A stretch of 14,639 bases of DNA from Acidobacteriota bacterium (lineage in GTDB: Bacteria > Acidobacteriota > Aminicenantia > UBA2199). Below are positions 1 through 8,500 of the stretch, one piece after another (the first letter of the stretch is position 1; each line of letters begins with the position of its first letter). Where the stretch lies: contig JAKAGC010000024.1 of assembly GCA_021817755.1 (NCBI GenBank), forward strand, positions 1 through 14,639, written 5' to 3'. The notes beneath the pieces are model-generated. The model saw only the letters and a program-made list of their open reading frames with translations. It ran no database searches and had not been told where the DNA came from. The position numbers and the translations under genes are program-made.

Positions 1-1
1 G

Positions 2-925
2 ATTTTCTTTTTATTTCTGGTTGCTGCGGTTGCGACAGTTGTATTTTTTCTTCTCCGGGCAATTCCGGGAAATCCCACAGTTAATATACTGGGAGAGAGT
101 GCATCTAAACAGGATATCGAACGTTTTAACCGGACGTTAAACCTCCATTTACCGGTTTTGAAAGCGTACCTGGGATATATGGGAGACCTGGCGGTTTTTA
201 ACCTTGGTAATTCGCTTTATAATGAACAACCTGTAATCCGAAGCATTCTAATCTATTTTCCGAATACGGTTTATCTGGCTCTATTTTCGATTGGTTTTGC
301 ATTGGTTGTCTCTTTTCCGCTGTCGGTGTGGTCTGTTATTAGAAAAAAGGCTCATCCTTTCATGGATGCACTCTTAACATTGGGGGGCTCTGTGGTTTTA
401 TCCATCCCTGCCTTTTTTTTAGGCCCTCTTCTGGTTATTTTTTTCTCGATCAAACTGGGTTGGCTCCCGGTTTCAGGTTCGGAGGGAATCCGCTATATCA
501 TACTACCGGCATTAACATTGGGATTACCGCTGAGTGTATTTGAGTTCCGCATTTTTAAAGAGGCATTCGAAGGAGAGTATGAAAAAAAATATATTCTTCT
601 GGCAAAGGCGAAAGGATTAACCGAAATGGAAGTATTTAAAAATCATGTCTTGAAAAATGCGCTATTGCCTGTTATTACAACATTGGGAATTCAATTGGGT
701 CTTTTACTTGGAGGTGCGATAATCACGGAGGCTGTATTTTCCTACCAGGGAATCGGAAACCTGTTGGTTCATGCGATTAAGGGGCGAGATTACCCGGTGA
801 TCCGGGGTGTGGTTTTGTTTATCACGATTTTATATCTGATGGTGGTTTTTTGTATAGAGATTGCCTATGGATATCTAAATCCGGCGATCCGTTTTGCAGA
901 TGAAAAGAGAAAAAAAACAGATTAA
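2..925 (+). CDS. ABC transporter permease, DppB/OppB family (5' end cut off)
   Basis: Inner-membrane permease of a peptide/nickel-type (PepT) ABC importer; it would form the channel together with the next gene. The reading frame is open from base 2, so the true start lies upstream of the window and 307 codons are visible. Near the start comes the family's LLRAIPGNP segment (PGDP-like), then an extracellular stretch beginning LGNSLYN and about five hydrophobic helices. The cytoplasmic EAA loop, which contacts the ATPase, reads YILLAKAKGLTEMEVFKNHV followed by KNALLPVIT. The C-terminus ends YLNPAIRF, matching the usual DPRIR-like ending. An internal TTG at 158 is not the start, because family-typical sequence continues upstream of it. 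The stop overlaps the next gene, so the two are translationally coupled. Family is certain; the transported substrate cannot be told. Confidence 0.93.
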   Translation: MFFLFLVAAVATVVFFLLRAIPGNPTVNILGESASKQDIERFNRTLNLHLPVLKAYLGYMGDLAVFNLGNSLYNEQPVIRSILIYFPNTVYLALFSIGFALVVSFPLSVWSVIRKKAHPFMDALLTLGGSVVLSIPAFFLGPLLVIFFSIKLGWLPVSGSEGIRYIILPALTLGLPLSVFEFRIFKEAFEGEYEKKYILLAKAKGLTEMEVFKNHVLKNALLPVITTLGIQLGLLLGGAIITEAVFSYQGIGNLLVHAIKGRDYPVIRGVVLFITILYLMVVFCIEIAYGYLNPAIRFADEKRKKTD

Positions 926-1712
926 TATACGATTGATTCTCGGGGTATCAATGCTAATGGTTCTCCTGGGAGTAAGTTCCGTATTCCTGTTATCTTCTTC
1001 TTTTTCGACGGATTTCAATATGTCGAAGCGTATGCAAAAATCGTCTTCATCTCATCTATTGGGAACGGACGAACTGGGGCGGGACCGTTTATCCTGTGTG
1101 GTTTATGGGATTTTAGTTTCTTTGGCGCTAAGCATAGTAGTGGTTTTAATATCAGGAGGTATTGGAAGTTTTTTAGGGATGTTGGCGGGGCTTGCAGGGG
1201 GTGTGGTGGATAAAGTAATCATGTGGTGTGCGGATATCATATTGGCTTTCCCCGGAATACTACTTGCAATGGCTGCGGCTGCATTTTTTAAACCCGGACC
1301 GGTCACGCTTGTTTTAATATTAACATGTGTGGGATGGGCAGGATATGCGCGATTGGCCAGAGCAGAGACATTGAAATATAAACATAGGGATTTCATTACT
1401 GCTGCAAGGGGATATAATGCCTCAACAGTTCATATTGTAACGGGGCATTTAATAGGGTTGGTTTTACCGCTTCTGATAGTTCAGGTCTCGCTGGATATTC
1501 CAGGGGTGATTATATCGGAATCAGGGTTGGATTATCTGGGTATCGGATTGGGTGCCGATATTCCGAGCCTTGGTCAATTGATTTCAAATGCACAGGCAAA
1601 TATGTTTTCTTCTCCGGAAGGGGTAATTATACCGGGAATAGCACTCTCAATGCTCATCATTTCAGTAACTTTCATGGCTGAAGGGTTGAAAAAAAAGAAG
1701 AGGAAATTTTAA
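900..1712 (+). CDS. ABC transporter permease, DppC/OppC family
   Basis: Second permease subunit of the same importer, 270 residues, close to the usual DppC length. After an N-terminal helix comes the diagnostic HLLGTDELGRDRLS motif (about residues 53-66), then five helices. The EAA loop is TLKYKHRDFITAARGYNAS and the C-terminal part carries SESGLDYLGIGLGADIPSLG, the typical DppC signature. ATG at 900 is preferred over TTG at 894; neither has a good SD, which fits coupling to the upstream gene whose stop lies 26 bp inside this one. No ATP-binding or substrate-binding subunit is present in the window; those would lie upstream of base 1. No clear hairpin terminator follows. Confidence 0.93.
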   Translation: MKREKKQINIRLILGVSMLMVLLGVSSVFLLSSSFSTDFNMSKRMQKSSSSHLLGTDELGRDRLSCVVYGILVSLALSIVVVLISGGIGSFLGMLAGLAGGVVDKVIMWCADIILAFPGILLAMAAAAFFKPGPVTLVLILTCVGWAGYARLARAETLKYKHRDFITAARGYNASTVHIVTGHLIGLVLPLLIVQVSLDIPGVIISESGLDYLGIGLGADIPSLGQLISNAQANMFSSPEGVIIPGIALSMLIISVTFMAEGLKKKKRKF

Positions 1713-1729
1713 AATTATTGGAGGGGGTG

Positions 1730-1758
1730 TTGAAAAATAATTGCTTATATGAAATAAT
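1730..1758 (+). promoter_or_regulatory. Candidate promoter of the glycosyltransferase unit
   Basis: TTGAAA (1730-1735) and AATAAT (1753-1758) are separated by 17 bp, each matching five of six consensus bases. Transcription would begin near 1765 and cover the hairpins at 1785-1819. The same DNA can also be read as the start of a 28-codon leader ORF, so the assignment is tentative. Confidence 0.4.
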
Positions 1759-1784
1759 GATTTGTCTTTCCGTTTTATCGGACT

Positions 1785-1819
1785 GGTTGAATCACAACCT
1801 CCCAAATGGATGGTGAGGT
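1785..1819 (+). promoter_or_regulatory. Two mutually exclusive hairpins over an SD site
   Basis: GGTTG (1785-1789) can pair with CAACC (1795-1799). ACCTCCCA (1797-1804) can pair with TGGTGAGGT (1811-1819), eight pairs with one bulged T, and would bury the GGTGAGGTG SD of the next gene. The arms share bases 1797-1799, so only one hairpin can form at a time. Whether this is a real translational switch is inference; the stems are short. Confidence 0.25.
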
Positions 1820-1830
1820 GAATCGCTCGA

Positions 1831-2355
1831 TTGAGAAATGGCATCCTGAATATGGCAAACGACGAAAAAAAAAAAGAAAAAACAAAACTGATATTAGCGT
1901 TTATACTGATTGGTAGTGCCACATTTCTGACTTATAAATTCATCTCCTGGAATTATTGGAAGGTTACGCAATCGATTCAGTTTACACGACGCGTTTTAAA
2001 TGAACATGGTGCGGTAAACTTAACACTTTTAAAAGATGGAAAGAGGGTATTTCAAAAGGGATTCCAATTTAATAAGAATGGAAATTTTTATATCATCACC
2101 TATTTCAATCTAAAGCATTACCTTCGGGGTAATAACGCTTTGAATACTGAAATTCGCATTAATGAGAAAAAAATATCCGATGTAAAACAGTATTCATTCC
2201 GGGATTACGATATCCTGGGATGTGAAGGATCTTATTTCGTTTTTACAGGGATGGAATTCCCGATCGAAACACTTCCGGGACTTGAAAAGAATCTACCATC
2301 GATCATTAAATCGCTGGCTTTACCGGGACCGCAAGAAAACTCAGGAAAAAAATAA
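1831..2355 (+). CDS. Hypothetical membrane-anchored protein, first gene of the glycosyltransferase unit
   Basis: Not recognised. 174 residues from a TTG start, or 167 from the ATG at 1852. TTG is favoured because GGTGAGGTG (1812-1820) lies about 10 nt before it and a stop codon sits just upstream in frame, while the ATG has only a weak SD. A lysine-rich N-terminus (residues 11-19) is followed by one hydrophobic segment (about 20-39). The rest is polar and looks beta-rich, consistent with a signal anchor and an extracytoplasmic domain. There is no lipobox. The gene ends 16 nt before the glycosyltransferase ATG, so it is almost surely co-transcribed and may assist glycan assembly or export, but no residue in it proves that. 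It does not show the features expected of the EpsI family. Confidence 0.7.
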   Translation: MRNGILNMANDEKKKEKTKLILAFILIGSATFLTYKFISWNYWKVTQSIQFTRRVLNEHGAVNLTLLKDGKRVFQKGFQFNKNGNFYIITYFNLKHYLRGNNALNTEIRINEKKISDVKQYSFRDYDILGCEGSYFVFTGMEFPIETLPGLEKNLPSIIKSLALPGPQENSGKK

Positions 2356-2371
2356 TAATGATAGAGAGACG

Positions 2372-3364
2372 ATGAAGTTAATTATTCAGATATCTTGTTT
2401 AAATGAAGAAGAAACGCTGCCGATTGCTCTTAATGCACTGCCGAAAAAAATCGAGGGGATCGATAAAATCGAAGTACTGATTATTAATGACGGGAGCACC
2501 GATAATACGGTTAAAGTAGCAGAACAACACGGGGTGGATTATATCATCAGTTTTAAGAAGAACCAGGGATTGGCAAGAGCTTTTATGGTGGGCCTGAATG
2601 CTTGCTTACGATTCGGGGCGGATATAATCGTAAACACGGATGCGGATAACCAGTATTGTGCAGACGATATCCCGAAATTAATCCAACCTATCCTGGATGG
2701 GAAAGCGGATATGGTGATCGGATCACGTCCGATTTCACGTATCGAGGGATTTTCTGCTGCCAAAAAAATCATGCAGAAGATCGGTAGCTGGTTGGTTCGA
2801 AAAGTAAGCCGTACCTCAGTTGAAGATGCACCGAGTGGATTTCGCGCGATTTCCCAGAATGCTGCGCTTAAATTAAATGTTTATAATAACTTCACATATA
2901 CTCATGAAACCATCTTACAGGTGGGCTTGAAGAATATGGCGGTGGCCTGTGTGCCTATCAGAGTAAATGAAACCCTGCGCCCTTCGCGGTTGTTTAAAAG
3001 CATTCCATCCTATATTACTCGTTCTGTTATTGCGATCTTGCGTATTCTGGTGGTTTACAGACCTTTTCGTTTTTTTCTTAGTATTGGGTTGGCTTTTCTT
3101 TCGGTGGGTATGATTTTTATCTTTCGATATTTTTATTACCTGTTATTTGTGTCAGGGGCAGGACATGTACAATCGGTCATCCTGGCAGGTGTGTTGATCG
3201 GTATTGGATTCCAGATGTTCCTGGTGGCATTCCTGGCGGATTTACAGGGAGTGAATCGAAAACTGCTGGAAGAAATTCAATACCGTCTTCGTAAACAGGA
3301 CCTGGGAAAAGAAGCCTCAGAAAGACAAAACGGCTGCGTATCCCGGTTTCATTCCGATTTTTAA
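2372..3364 (+). CDS. Glycosyltransferase family 2 with two C-terminal membrane helices
   Basis: Inverting GT-A transferase, probably moving a sugar from a nucleotide sugar to a lipid carrier at the cytoplasmic face of the membrane, as in dolichyl/polyprenyl-phosphate sugar synthases. Visible motifs in the 330-residue protein are CLNEEETLP (9-17), IINDGSTDN (37-45) for nucleotide binding, the metal-binding acidic motif NTDADNQY (88-95, Asp90 and Asp92), VIGSRP (115-120) and SGFRAI (155-160). Two hydrophobic helices follow at about 234-256 and 265-290. The frame stays open upstream to 2222, but that part overlaps the previous gene and lacks homology-like content. ATG at 2372 sits directly before the conserved first strand and has a modest GAGAG upstream. 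The next gene starts one base after the stop. Family is certain; donor and acceptor are unknown. Confidence 0.92.
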   Translation: MKLIIQISCLNEEETLPIALNALPKKIEGIDKIEVLIINDGSTDNTVKVAEQHGVDYIISFKKNQGLARAFMVGLNACLRFGADIIVNTDADNQYCADDIPKLIQPILDGKADMVIGSRPISRIEGFSAAKKIMQKIGSWLVRKVSRTSVEDAPSGFRAISQNAALKLNVYNNFTYTHETILQVGLKNMAVACVPIRVNETLRPSRLFKSIPSYITRSVIAILRILVVYRPFRFFLSIGLAFLSVGMIFIFRYFYYLLFVSGAGHVQSVILAGVLIGIGFQMFLVAFLADLQGVNRKLLEEIQYRLRKQDLGKEASERQNGCVSRFHSDF

Positions 3365-3365
3365 A

Positions 3366-4433
3366 ATGAAGGTATTATTCGATTTACAACATCCTGCACA
3401 TTTACATTTCTTCCGGCATGTTATTTACCGGCTCAGGAACGACGGACATGAAGTGCTTATTACGGCACGGGATAAAGATATCCTGGTTCCGCTGGCTAAA
3501 AGTTACGGGATCGATATTCAACTTTTCGGGGTTGCAAGGAAAGGAGTGGTAAATCTCACTCTTGAGCTTATCCGAAGAGAATGGGAACTCTTAAAAATAA
3601 TCCGCCGTTTTAAACCGGATGTTATGATGGCTGTTGCGGGCACATATATAAGCCTTCTTGGAAAAATTAGCAGAATACCGACTTATATCTTTTACGATAC
3701 GGAACACGCGACTCTTTCTAATCTGATCGCCTACCCTTTCTCAACCTGTATTTATGTTCCGGTTTGTTATAGAAAACCGATCCGGTGGAACCATTATAGA
3801 TATAATGGATATCATGAACTGGCCTATCTTCACCCAGATTATTTTACGCGGGATTCATCGATCCTGGAAGAAGTGGGGGTAAAAGAGGATGAAATCTTCA
3901 CGATCATTCGTCTGGTGGGATGGGGTGCGGTTCACGATATCGGAAAATCTGGACTGACGACAGCGAATAAAATCCGGGCAGTGGAAGTTCTAAGTAAATT
4001 CGGACGGGTCTTTATTTCGAGTGAAGGAGAGCTTCCTGAGGAGCTCGAGAAGTACAGATTAAAAATAGATGTTACCCGAATTCATCACCTGATGGCTTAT
4101 GCAGCGTTAATCTTCGGAGAAAGTGCTACAATGGCATCGGAAGGAGCAGTACTTGGAGTTCCTTCAATCTATATCGATCCGGTGGGACGTGGGTATACGG
4201 ATGAACAGGAAAGGGAATACGGGATTGTTTTTAATTTTACACACCTTCAACAGGACGATGCAATAAACAAAGCGGGTGAGATTTTATCGGGTTACCCGGG
4301 GGATTTGAAAAAATGGAGAGAAACGGGTGAGAGAATTATAAAAGAAAAAATCGATGTGGCGGGGTTGATTTATGATGTAGCGGTTACACTCCCCTACCGA
4401 AAAAAGAAACACGTGAAAAAACATTCAAAGTAA
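3366..4433 (+). CDS. DUF354 family protein, GT-B-like glycosyltransferase/epimerase fold
   Basis: 355 residues, full length for the family (Pfam DUF354). The N-terminus has HPAHLHFFRHV (9-19) and the C-terminal half has GESATMASEGAVLGVPS (251-267), both characteristic. The fold resembles MurG and UDP-GlcNAc 2-epimerase, so a role in sugar transfer or sugar-nucleotide modification is likely, but the reaction is not established for this family. There is no signal peptide or membrane helix, so it is cytoplasmic or peripheral. It has no SD of its own: the upstream glycosyltransferase stops one base before this ATG, which points to translational coupling and a shared pathway. The C-terminus is very basic (Lys/His-rich, 345-355). 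Confidence 0.9.
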   Translation: MKVLFDLQHPAHLHFFRHVIYRLRNDGHEVLITARDKDILVPLAKSYGIDIQLFGVARKGVVNLTLELIRREWELLKIIRRFKPDVMMAVAGTYISLLGKISRIPTYIFYDTEHATLSNLIAYPFSTCIYVPVCYRKPIRWNHYRYNGYHELAYLHPDYFTRDSSILEEVGVKEDEIFTIIRLVGWGAVHDIGKSGLTTANKIRAVEVLSKFGRVFISSEGELPEELEKYRLKIDVTRIHHLMAYAALIFGESATMASEGAVLGVPSIYIDPVGRGYTDEQEREYGIVFNFTHLQQDDAINKAGEILSGYPGDLKKWRETGERIIKEKIDVAGLIYDVAVTLPYRKKKHVKKHSK

Positions 4434-4545
4434 CACTTTCATTTGATTTAATTTAATTGACATTCAAAAAATTACAAATATCTCTTGAAAATATAGGTAT
4501 ATACAATATTTTGACGGAGAATTAAGGGATTGGTTTAAACTTAGG
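4434..4545. other. Convergent gap without a clear terminator
   Basis: AT-rich 112-bp stretch between the converging DUF354 and small acidic protein genes. AAAATAT (4488-4494) and ATATTTT (4506-4512) form a weak 7-bp, all-AT stem with an 11-nt loop. There is no GC-rich stem with a U run, so a bidirectional terminator is possible but unproven. Confidence 0.3.
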
Positions 4546-4836
4546 TCACACCATATGAGAGACATTTTTTACTAATGATACAACGCCGTCTCCGAGTTTT
4601 AAAATGCGATCCTGTAATTCTGCAATGCTTTCATTATTATTAGTGGCTTGTTGAACTGCATCGATTAGTTTTTTTAGATCATCGGGGTTGGATACTTTTG
4701 GGATTAAGACATCCCAATCGGGTGTGGTAAGAGATTTTAATTTTTCGAGATCAGCGGCATAAAGATTATCTACGGATGCAGCGGATTGAGCAGCGAGAGC
4801 ATCCATATCTATTGTTGTCGAATTCGTATCTGTCAT
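4546..4836 (-). CDS. Small acidic hypothetical protein downstream of a lipoprotein
   Basis: Not recognised. 96 residues, acidic and mostly helical by composition: an Ala/Ser-rich segment (14-21), a charged stretch with PDWDVLIPKVSNPDD (38-52), then an amphipathic C-terminal helix (about 53-93). There is no signal peptide, lipobox or cysteine, so it is probably cytoplasmic unless exported by another route. A near-perfect SD, TAAGGAGGA on the minus strand (4842-4850), lies 6 nt before ATG, so it is very likely translated. It starts 27 nt after the lipoprotein stop, and the two form an operon. The gene converges on the DUF354 gene with a 112-bp gap between them. Confidence 0.75.
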   Translation of the reverse strand: MTDTNSTTIDMDALAAQSAASVDNLYAADLEKLKSLTTPDWDVLIPKVSNPDDLKKLIDAVQQATNNNESIAELQDRILKLGDGVVSLVKNVSHMV

Positions 4837-4863
4837 GTGATTCCTCCTTATTACGGGTACAGT

Positions 4864-5511
4864 TTATTTAGTACCTGGTTTTGTTGGGGGTTCGAGGGCG
4901 GTATCAACCCGTTGGATTTCCTGCAAGGTTTTATTGAGTTTATCGGATGCGGAAATAAGTGCAGAATTGACCTTGTCGTTTATATCTTTTAAACCGAGAG
5001 TTTGCAAGACGTTATCCTGGAGTGTTTGAACCTTGCGGATACTGTTTAAATGCGCGGTAATGGTGTTGTTGGCATTATTAACCTGACGAAACGCTTGATC
5101 TACATAATTGAGAAGTTTGGTTTCATCTTGATCGATGGGGTCCATAACTTCCTTTTTCTTTGTTTCGATTTGTTTGACTGCGGCATTTGCCCATGCCACA
5201 ATCTGATTATAGCTTTGAGTATCATTGGCAGTAGAAGCAAGTTGAACGAGGTTTGCCCGCTGGATAAAATCTTTAATAAACGCCGGATTCCAGTGGTCGT
5301 CCAGGATATTTTGTGCCTGCATTCTGAGTGAATCGAAATACGAATTAATTAAGTTACGATATGAAACATGAATGGCATCGAGGTCCTGCCCTAATGTATA
5401 TGAAAGTGTTACAACTTCAGTAGGGACATTGGGCCTCACACATCCGGTTCCGATTAATACCAGGAATAATATTATTGCAAGGGTTAAATACCGTATAAGT
5501 CGTATCATCAT
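4864..5511 (-). CDS. Helical lipoprotein, function unknown
   Basis: 215 residues. Two arginines and a hydrophobic core (residues 9-20) lead to LIGTGC with Cys24 as the probable lipidated residue. Gly at -3 is unusual, but Thr -2, Gly -1 and Cys +1 fit a type II signal peptide. The mature part is almost entirely alpha-helical and polar, with heptad-like Leu/Ile/Val spacing towards the end (about 165-205), suggesting coiled coils, and ends in a Pro/Thr/Lys tail. There is no enzyme motif. Adjacent ATGs at 5511 and 5508 share the SD GGAGGAGG (5515-5522 on the minus strand); the second ATG has the better spacing. It is the first gene of a two-gene operon. A structural or scaffold lipoprotein is the best guess. 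Confidence 0.8.
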   Translation of the reverse strand: MMIRLIRYLTLAIILFLVLIGTGCVRPNVPTEVVTLSYTLGQDLDAIHVSYRNLINSYFDSLRMQAQNILDDHWNPAFIKDFIQRANLVQLASTANDTQSYNQIVAWANAAVKQIETKKKEVMDPIDQDETKLLNYVDQAFRQVNNANNTITAHLNSIRKVQTLQDNVLQTLGLKDINDKVNSALISASDKLNKTLQEIQRVDTALEPPTKPGTK

Positions 5512-5528
5512 TTACCTCCTCCGTATAA

Positions 5529-5537
5529 ATTATAGCA
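5529..5537 (-). promoter_or_regulatory. Extended -10 promoter of the lipoprotein operon
   Basis: On the minus strand the sequence is TGCTATAAT, a perfect extended -10 (TGnTATAAT), with a T8 run and AT-rich DNA upstream but no good -35. Transcription would start near 5522, giving a leader of only about 11-14 nt that begins with the SD itself. The promoter lies in the 74-bp gap after the metalloprotease stop, so the operon can be expressed independently of it. Confidence 0.65.
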
Positions 5538-5585
5538 TATACAAAAAAAAGTTACTATTATTAATCAGAGGAGGCAAATTTAAGA

Positions 5586-8500
5586 TTAATTTATTGTAAA
5601 TGTGGTATCGCTTGAATCAAATGTGGTTGTACCGGGTTCTTCCACTTCAATTTTAATTTTAAAACCGGTTCCGGGAACAAAAAGTCTCGCATTGAGTAAG
5701 TCGCCGGCTCTCCATGAATAACTACGGGCAGTAGAAGGAATTGCATTTGCTATGGTATCCACGAGTACATCATTTTTCCAAAGGGTAATTTTATACGAAC
5801 GGGCAATACCGGAGGCATTCCAGGTTATATTATAAGTGGTTCCACGAGTCCAGGTTTCACCACCATTGGGTGACGTTAGTGAAATACTTTTGGTACTGGT
5901 GATCTGGAAAGCATTATTTGATATATCATAGATGGATGCGTTATCGGATTTACTAATTCTTACGAGGCATAAAGAGGATTCCACAGACGGAATATACCAG
6001 GAATATTTCCCTGTATTGGGAGTACTTGCTATAATGGAAATCCAATTATTACCATTATCGGTGGAGTAATCGATCTTGACATTGGAAATGGATCCGGTTA
6101 CTGTCCAGGTAATGGGACGCATTTTCCCGGGTAAATAGCTTTCGCCTCCATTGGGAGATGAAAGGGTAATCTGGGGCGAGGGTGTGGCCCCTGAGATTGT
6201 AAAGGATGCATCGCTGATATCGTAAGTAGTGGATCCGTTTTCTTCGACTTTAATTTTATATCCTGAGCCGGAAGGTGCCGTACCACCGATATAACTCCCG
6301 ATGGGATTCCAGGTTACATACCGTTTGGTCAGGGGAATATTATCTGCGATGGTACCGATATAAGAATCATTTTGCCAGAGGGTGACTTTCTGTGACCCAC
6401 GGAGATAAGTGTGTGTCCAGGATATATTTTTTATATGTCCTGCAATTAATTCTTCACCGCCATTGGGAGACATAACAGTTATGGATGAAACGGGATAAAT
6501 TGTAAAAACAGCATCGCTGGTATCGGAAGTAGCTGTTAATGTTTCTTCTACTTTGATCTGGAAATCATTACTATCGGCAGCAGTCCCACCGATATAATTC
6601 CCTACAGTCCACGAATAAGACGTAGCGGTTTTGGCGAGACCGGTTGCAATATCGCCGACTCGAACGCCATTCTTCAATAATATCACTTTCAATTGTGAAG
6701 TGAGCCCGGAAGAGGTCCAGGTAATGGTTTGAGTGGATCCCATTTTCCACACTTCACCTCCATTTGGTGAAGTCACTGTAATGATGGGATCAATAATGGT
6801 AAAAGAGGCATTACTGGAATCATTTACACCGGAAGCGGCTTCTATAATTTTAATAGTGTATCCGGTCCCTGCGGAAACAGTTCCTCCGGAATAATTCCCG
6901 ACAGTCCACGAATAAGAATTGGTACTATTAGAAATATCGGAAGCAATATCACCTACTTTTACCCCATTCTGCCACAATGAAATGGTTAAGGTTTCGGTTA
7001 AACCGGAAGAGGTCCAGGTAATATTTTGAGAAGAACCGAGCTTCCATGATTCTCCTCCATTGGGAGAAGTCACAGTAACCGATCTGGGAATAGTATAAAC
7101 GATTTTGTCGACCCACCCTTTATCGGAACCGCCGGACAAGGTTCCGTCTTTCGAATAGGTCCAACGAAGCGTATGGGTACCGGAGGCAATAGAAAGAGAT
7201 TTTTGTTGCCAATCGACTGAACCTGTAATATCATATTGGGAGACATTATCGACATAGAAATTCAAAAAATCGAAACCGGATTCCGAGGACACCTTCCAAT
7301 AGAAGCTCAAATCTCCGGGACCGGTAACAGTTGTTTGAAAAGAAGATGTTTCGGCATCTCCTATGGCTCCACTTTGAGCGGCATCTCCACCATAATAATA
7401 TGTGGTTGTCTGCCCCATCCATGGCTGTGTCCCGGCTGATGTAAAAGTCAAAGTGCTGTTGTCTACGGCTTCATTTATCGATATCGGATAATTGGCAATA
7501 AGTCTGTGAGGTGAACTCATAACAACCTGTATAGTCCGGTTTGAATTGGTTACACCATCAACGGACCAACTATTAAAACTATAACTCCCGTATGTTTCCG
7601 GTGCAGTAAGAGTCACTGTAGTACCGTTATAATACCGAAATAAATCGGTTGTGCCGCTGCCATTTCCATTTGCATCATTGGGACTGATGGTAATGGGGAT
7701 CCCGGATGAAGGGGAAGATTGAATCACCAGAATATTGGTCCCGGCAGGGGCGATAGAGACGTTAAAGGATATGGTGGAGCCGACAGCTCCGATACCGGAA
7801 ATATTCAATCCACCGGGTTTATCAGTGGATAAGAAACTGGAGGGATTGGTGATATCGTTTATAGCGGTTCGACCGACAGAGGAGTTAAAATTGGCTGAAT
7901 TTGGCGACCCATCGTCTGTTAACGTTCCATTGGGACGATAAATATATACTTCATCGGGAGGACCACTGGCATTACCGGTATAGGACGTATTGATACGATA
8001 AACAAGCAGCCCCTCCCCGGGTAAGGAATTCTCGAAAATTGTTGTCTTTTTCCTGTATTCGATTACGAAATATTCGGTAGCAGAATTGGGAGAAGCAATT
8101 TTATAACAATTGTTGGTTGAGGAGGAAAGGGGATTCAATGAATAAGTCCCGCTAGTGGTAATGGTTGGAATGGAAGAAATCCATCCGCCGTATTTGTATT
8201 TCATATAAGCTGAGATATGACGGGGTGGGTTGGAATCGCTGGCCATTAATTCCCATGCCCATACGGGGTTCAATCCGTCATACGAGTAATGATACAAATC
8301 GGGAGAACCGAGAGAATGAAACATCTCATGGCATAAAACACCGACTCCGCTGGACATGAGGCTGTCACGTAGTTGAAAATTAAAAGTATATACGCGTTTA
8401 GAGTTAATATAAGCCACCTGGGAGTATAGTGACCACATGTGAGGCCACAACAAAGTTGCCCATGCGGTAGGACTTCCTGAAACGATAAAACATACATTGT

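Noticed and set aside
158..925. TTG at 158 as the start of the first permease
   Set aside because: The frame is open to the window edge and the upstream part encodes the first helix and the PGNP motif of the family.
1730..1816. 28-codon ORF as an annotated gene
   Set aside because: Short, TTG start and overlapping a promoter-like sequence; kept only as a finding, not as a CDS.
2222..2371. N-terminal extension of the glycosyltransferase
   Set aside because: It overlaps the previous gene, is very basic and low in family-like content, and the conserved first strand begins at the ATG at 2372.
5543..5590. Terminator after the M6 protease
   Set aside because: ATTAATC/GATTAAT forms an all-AT-like 7-bp stem with a 17-nt loop, and the T8 run starts several bases after the stem; too weak to call.
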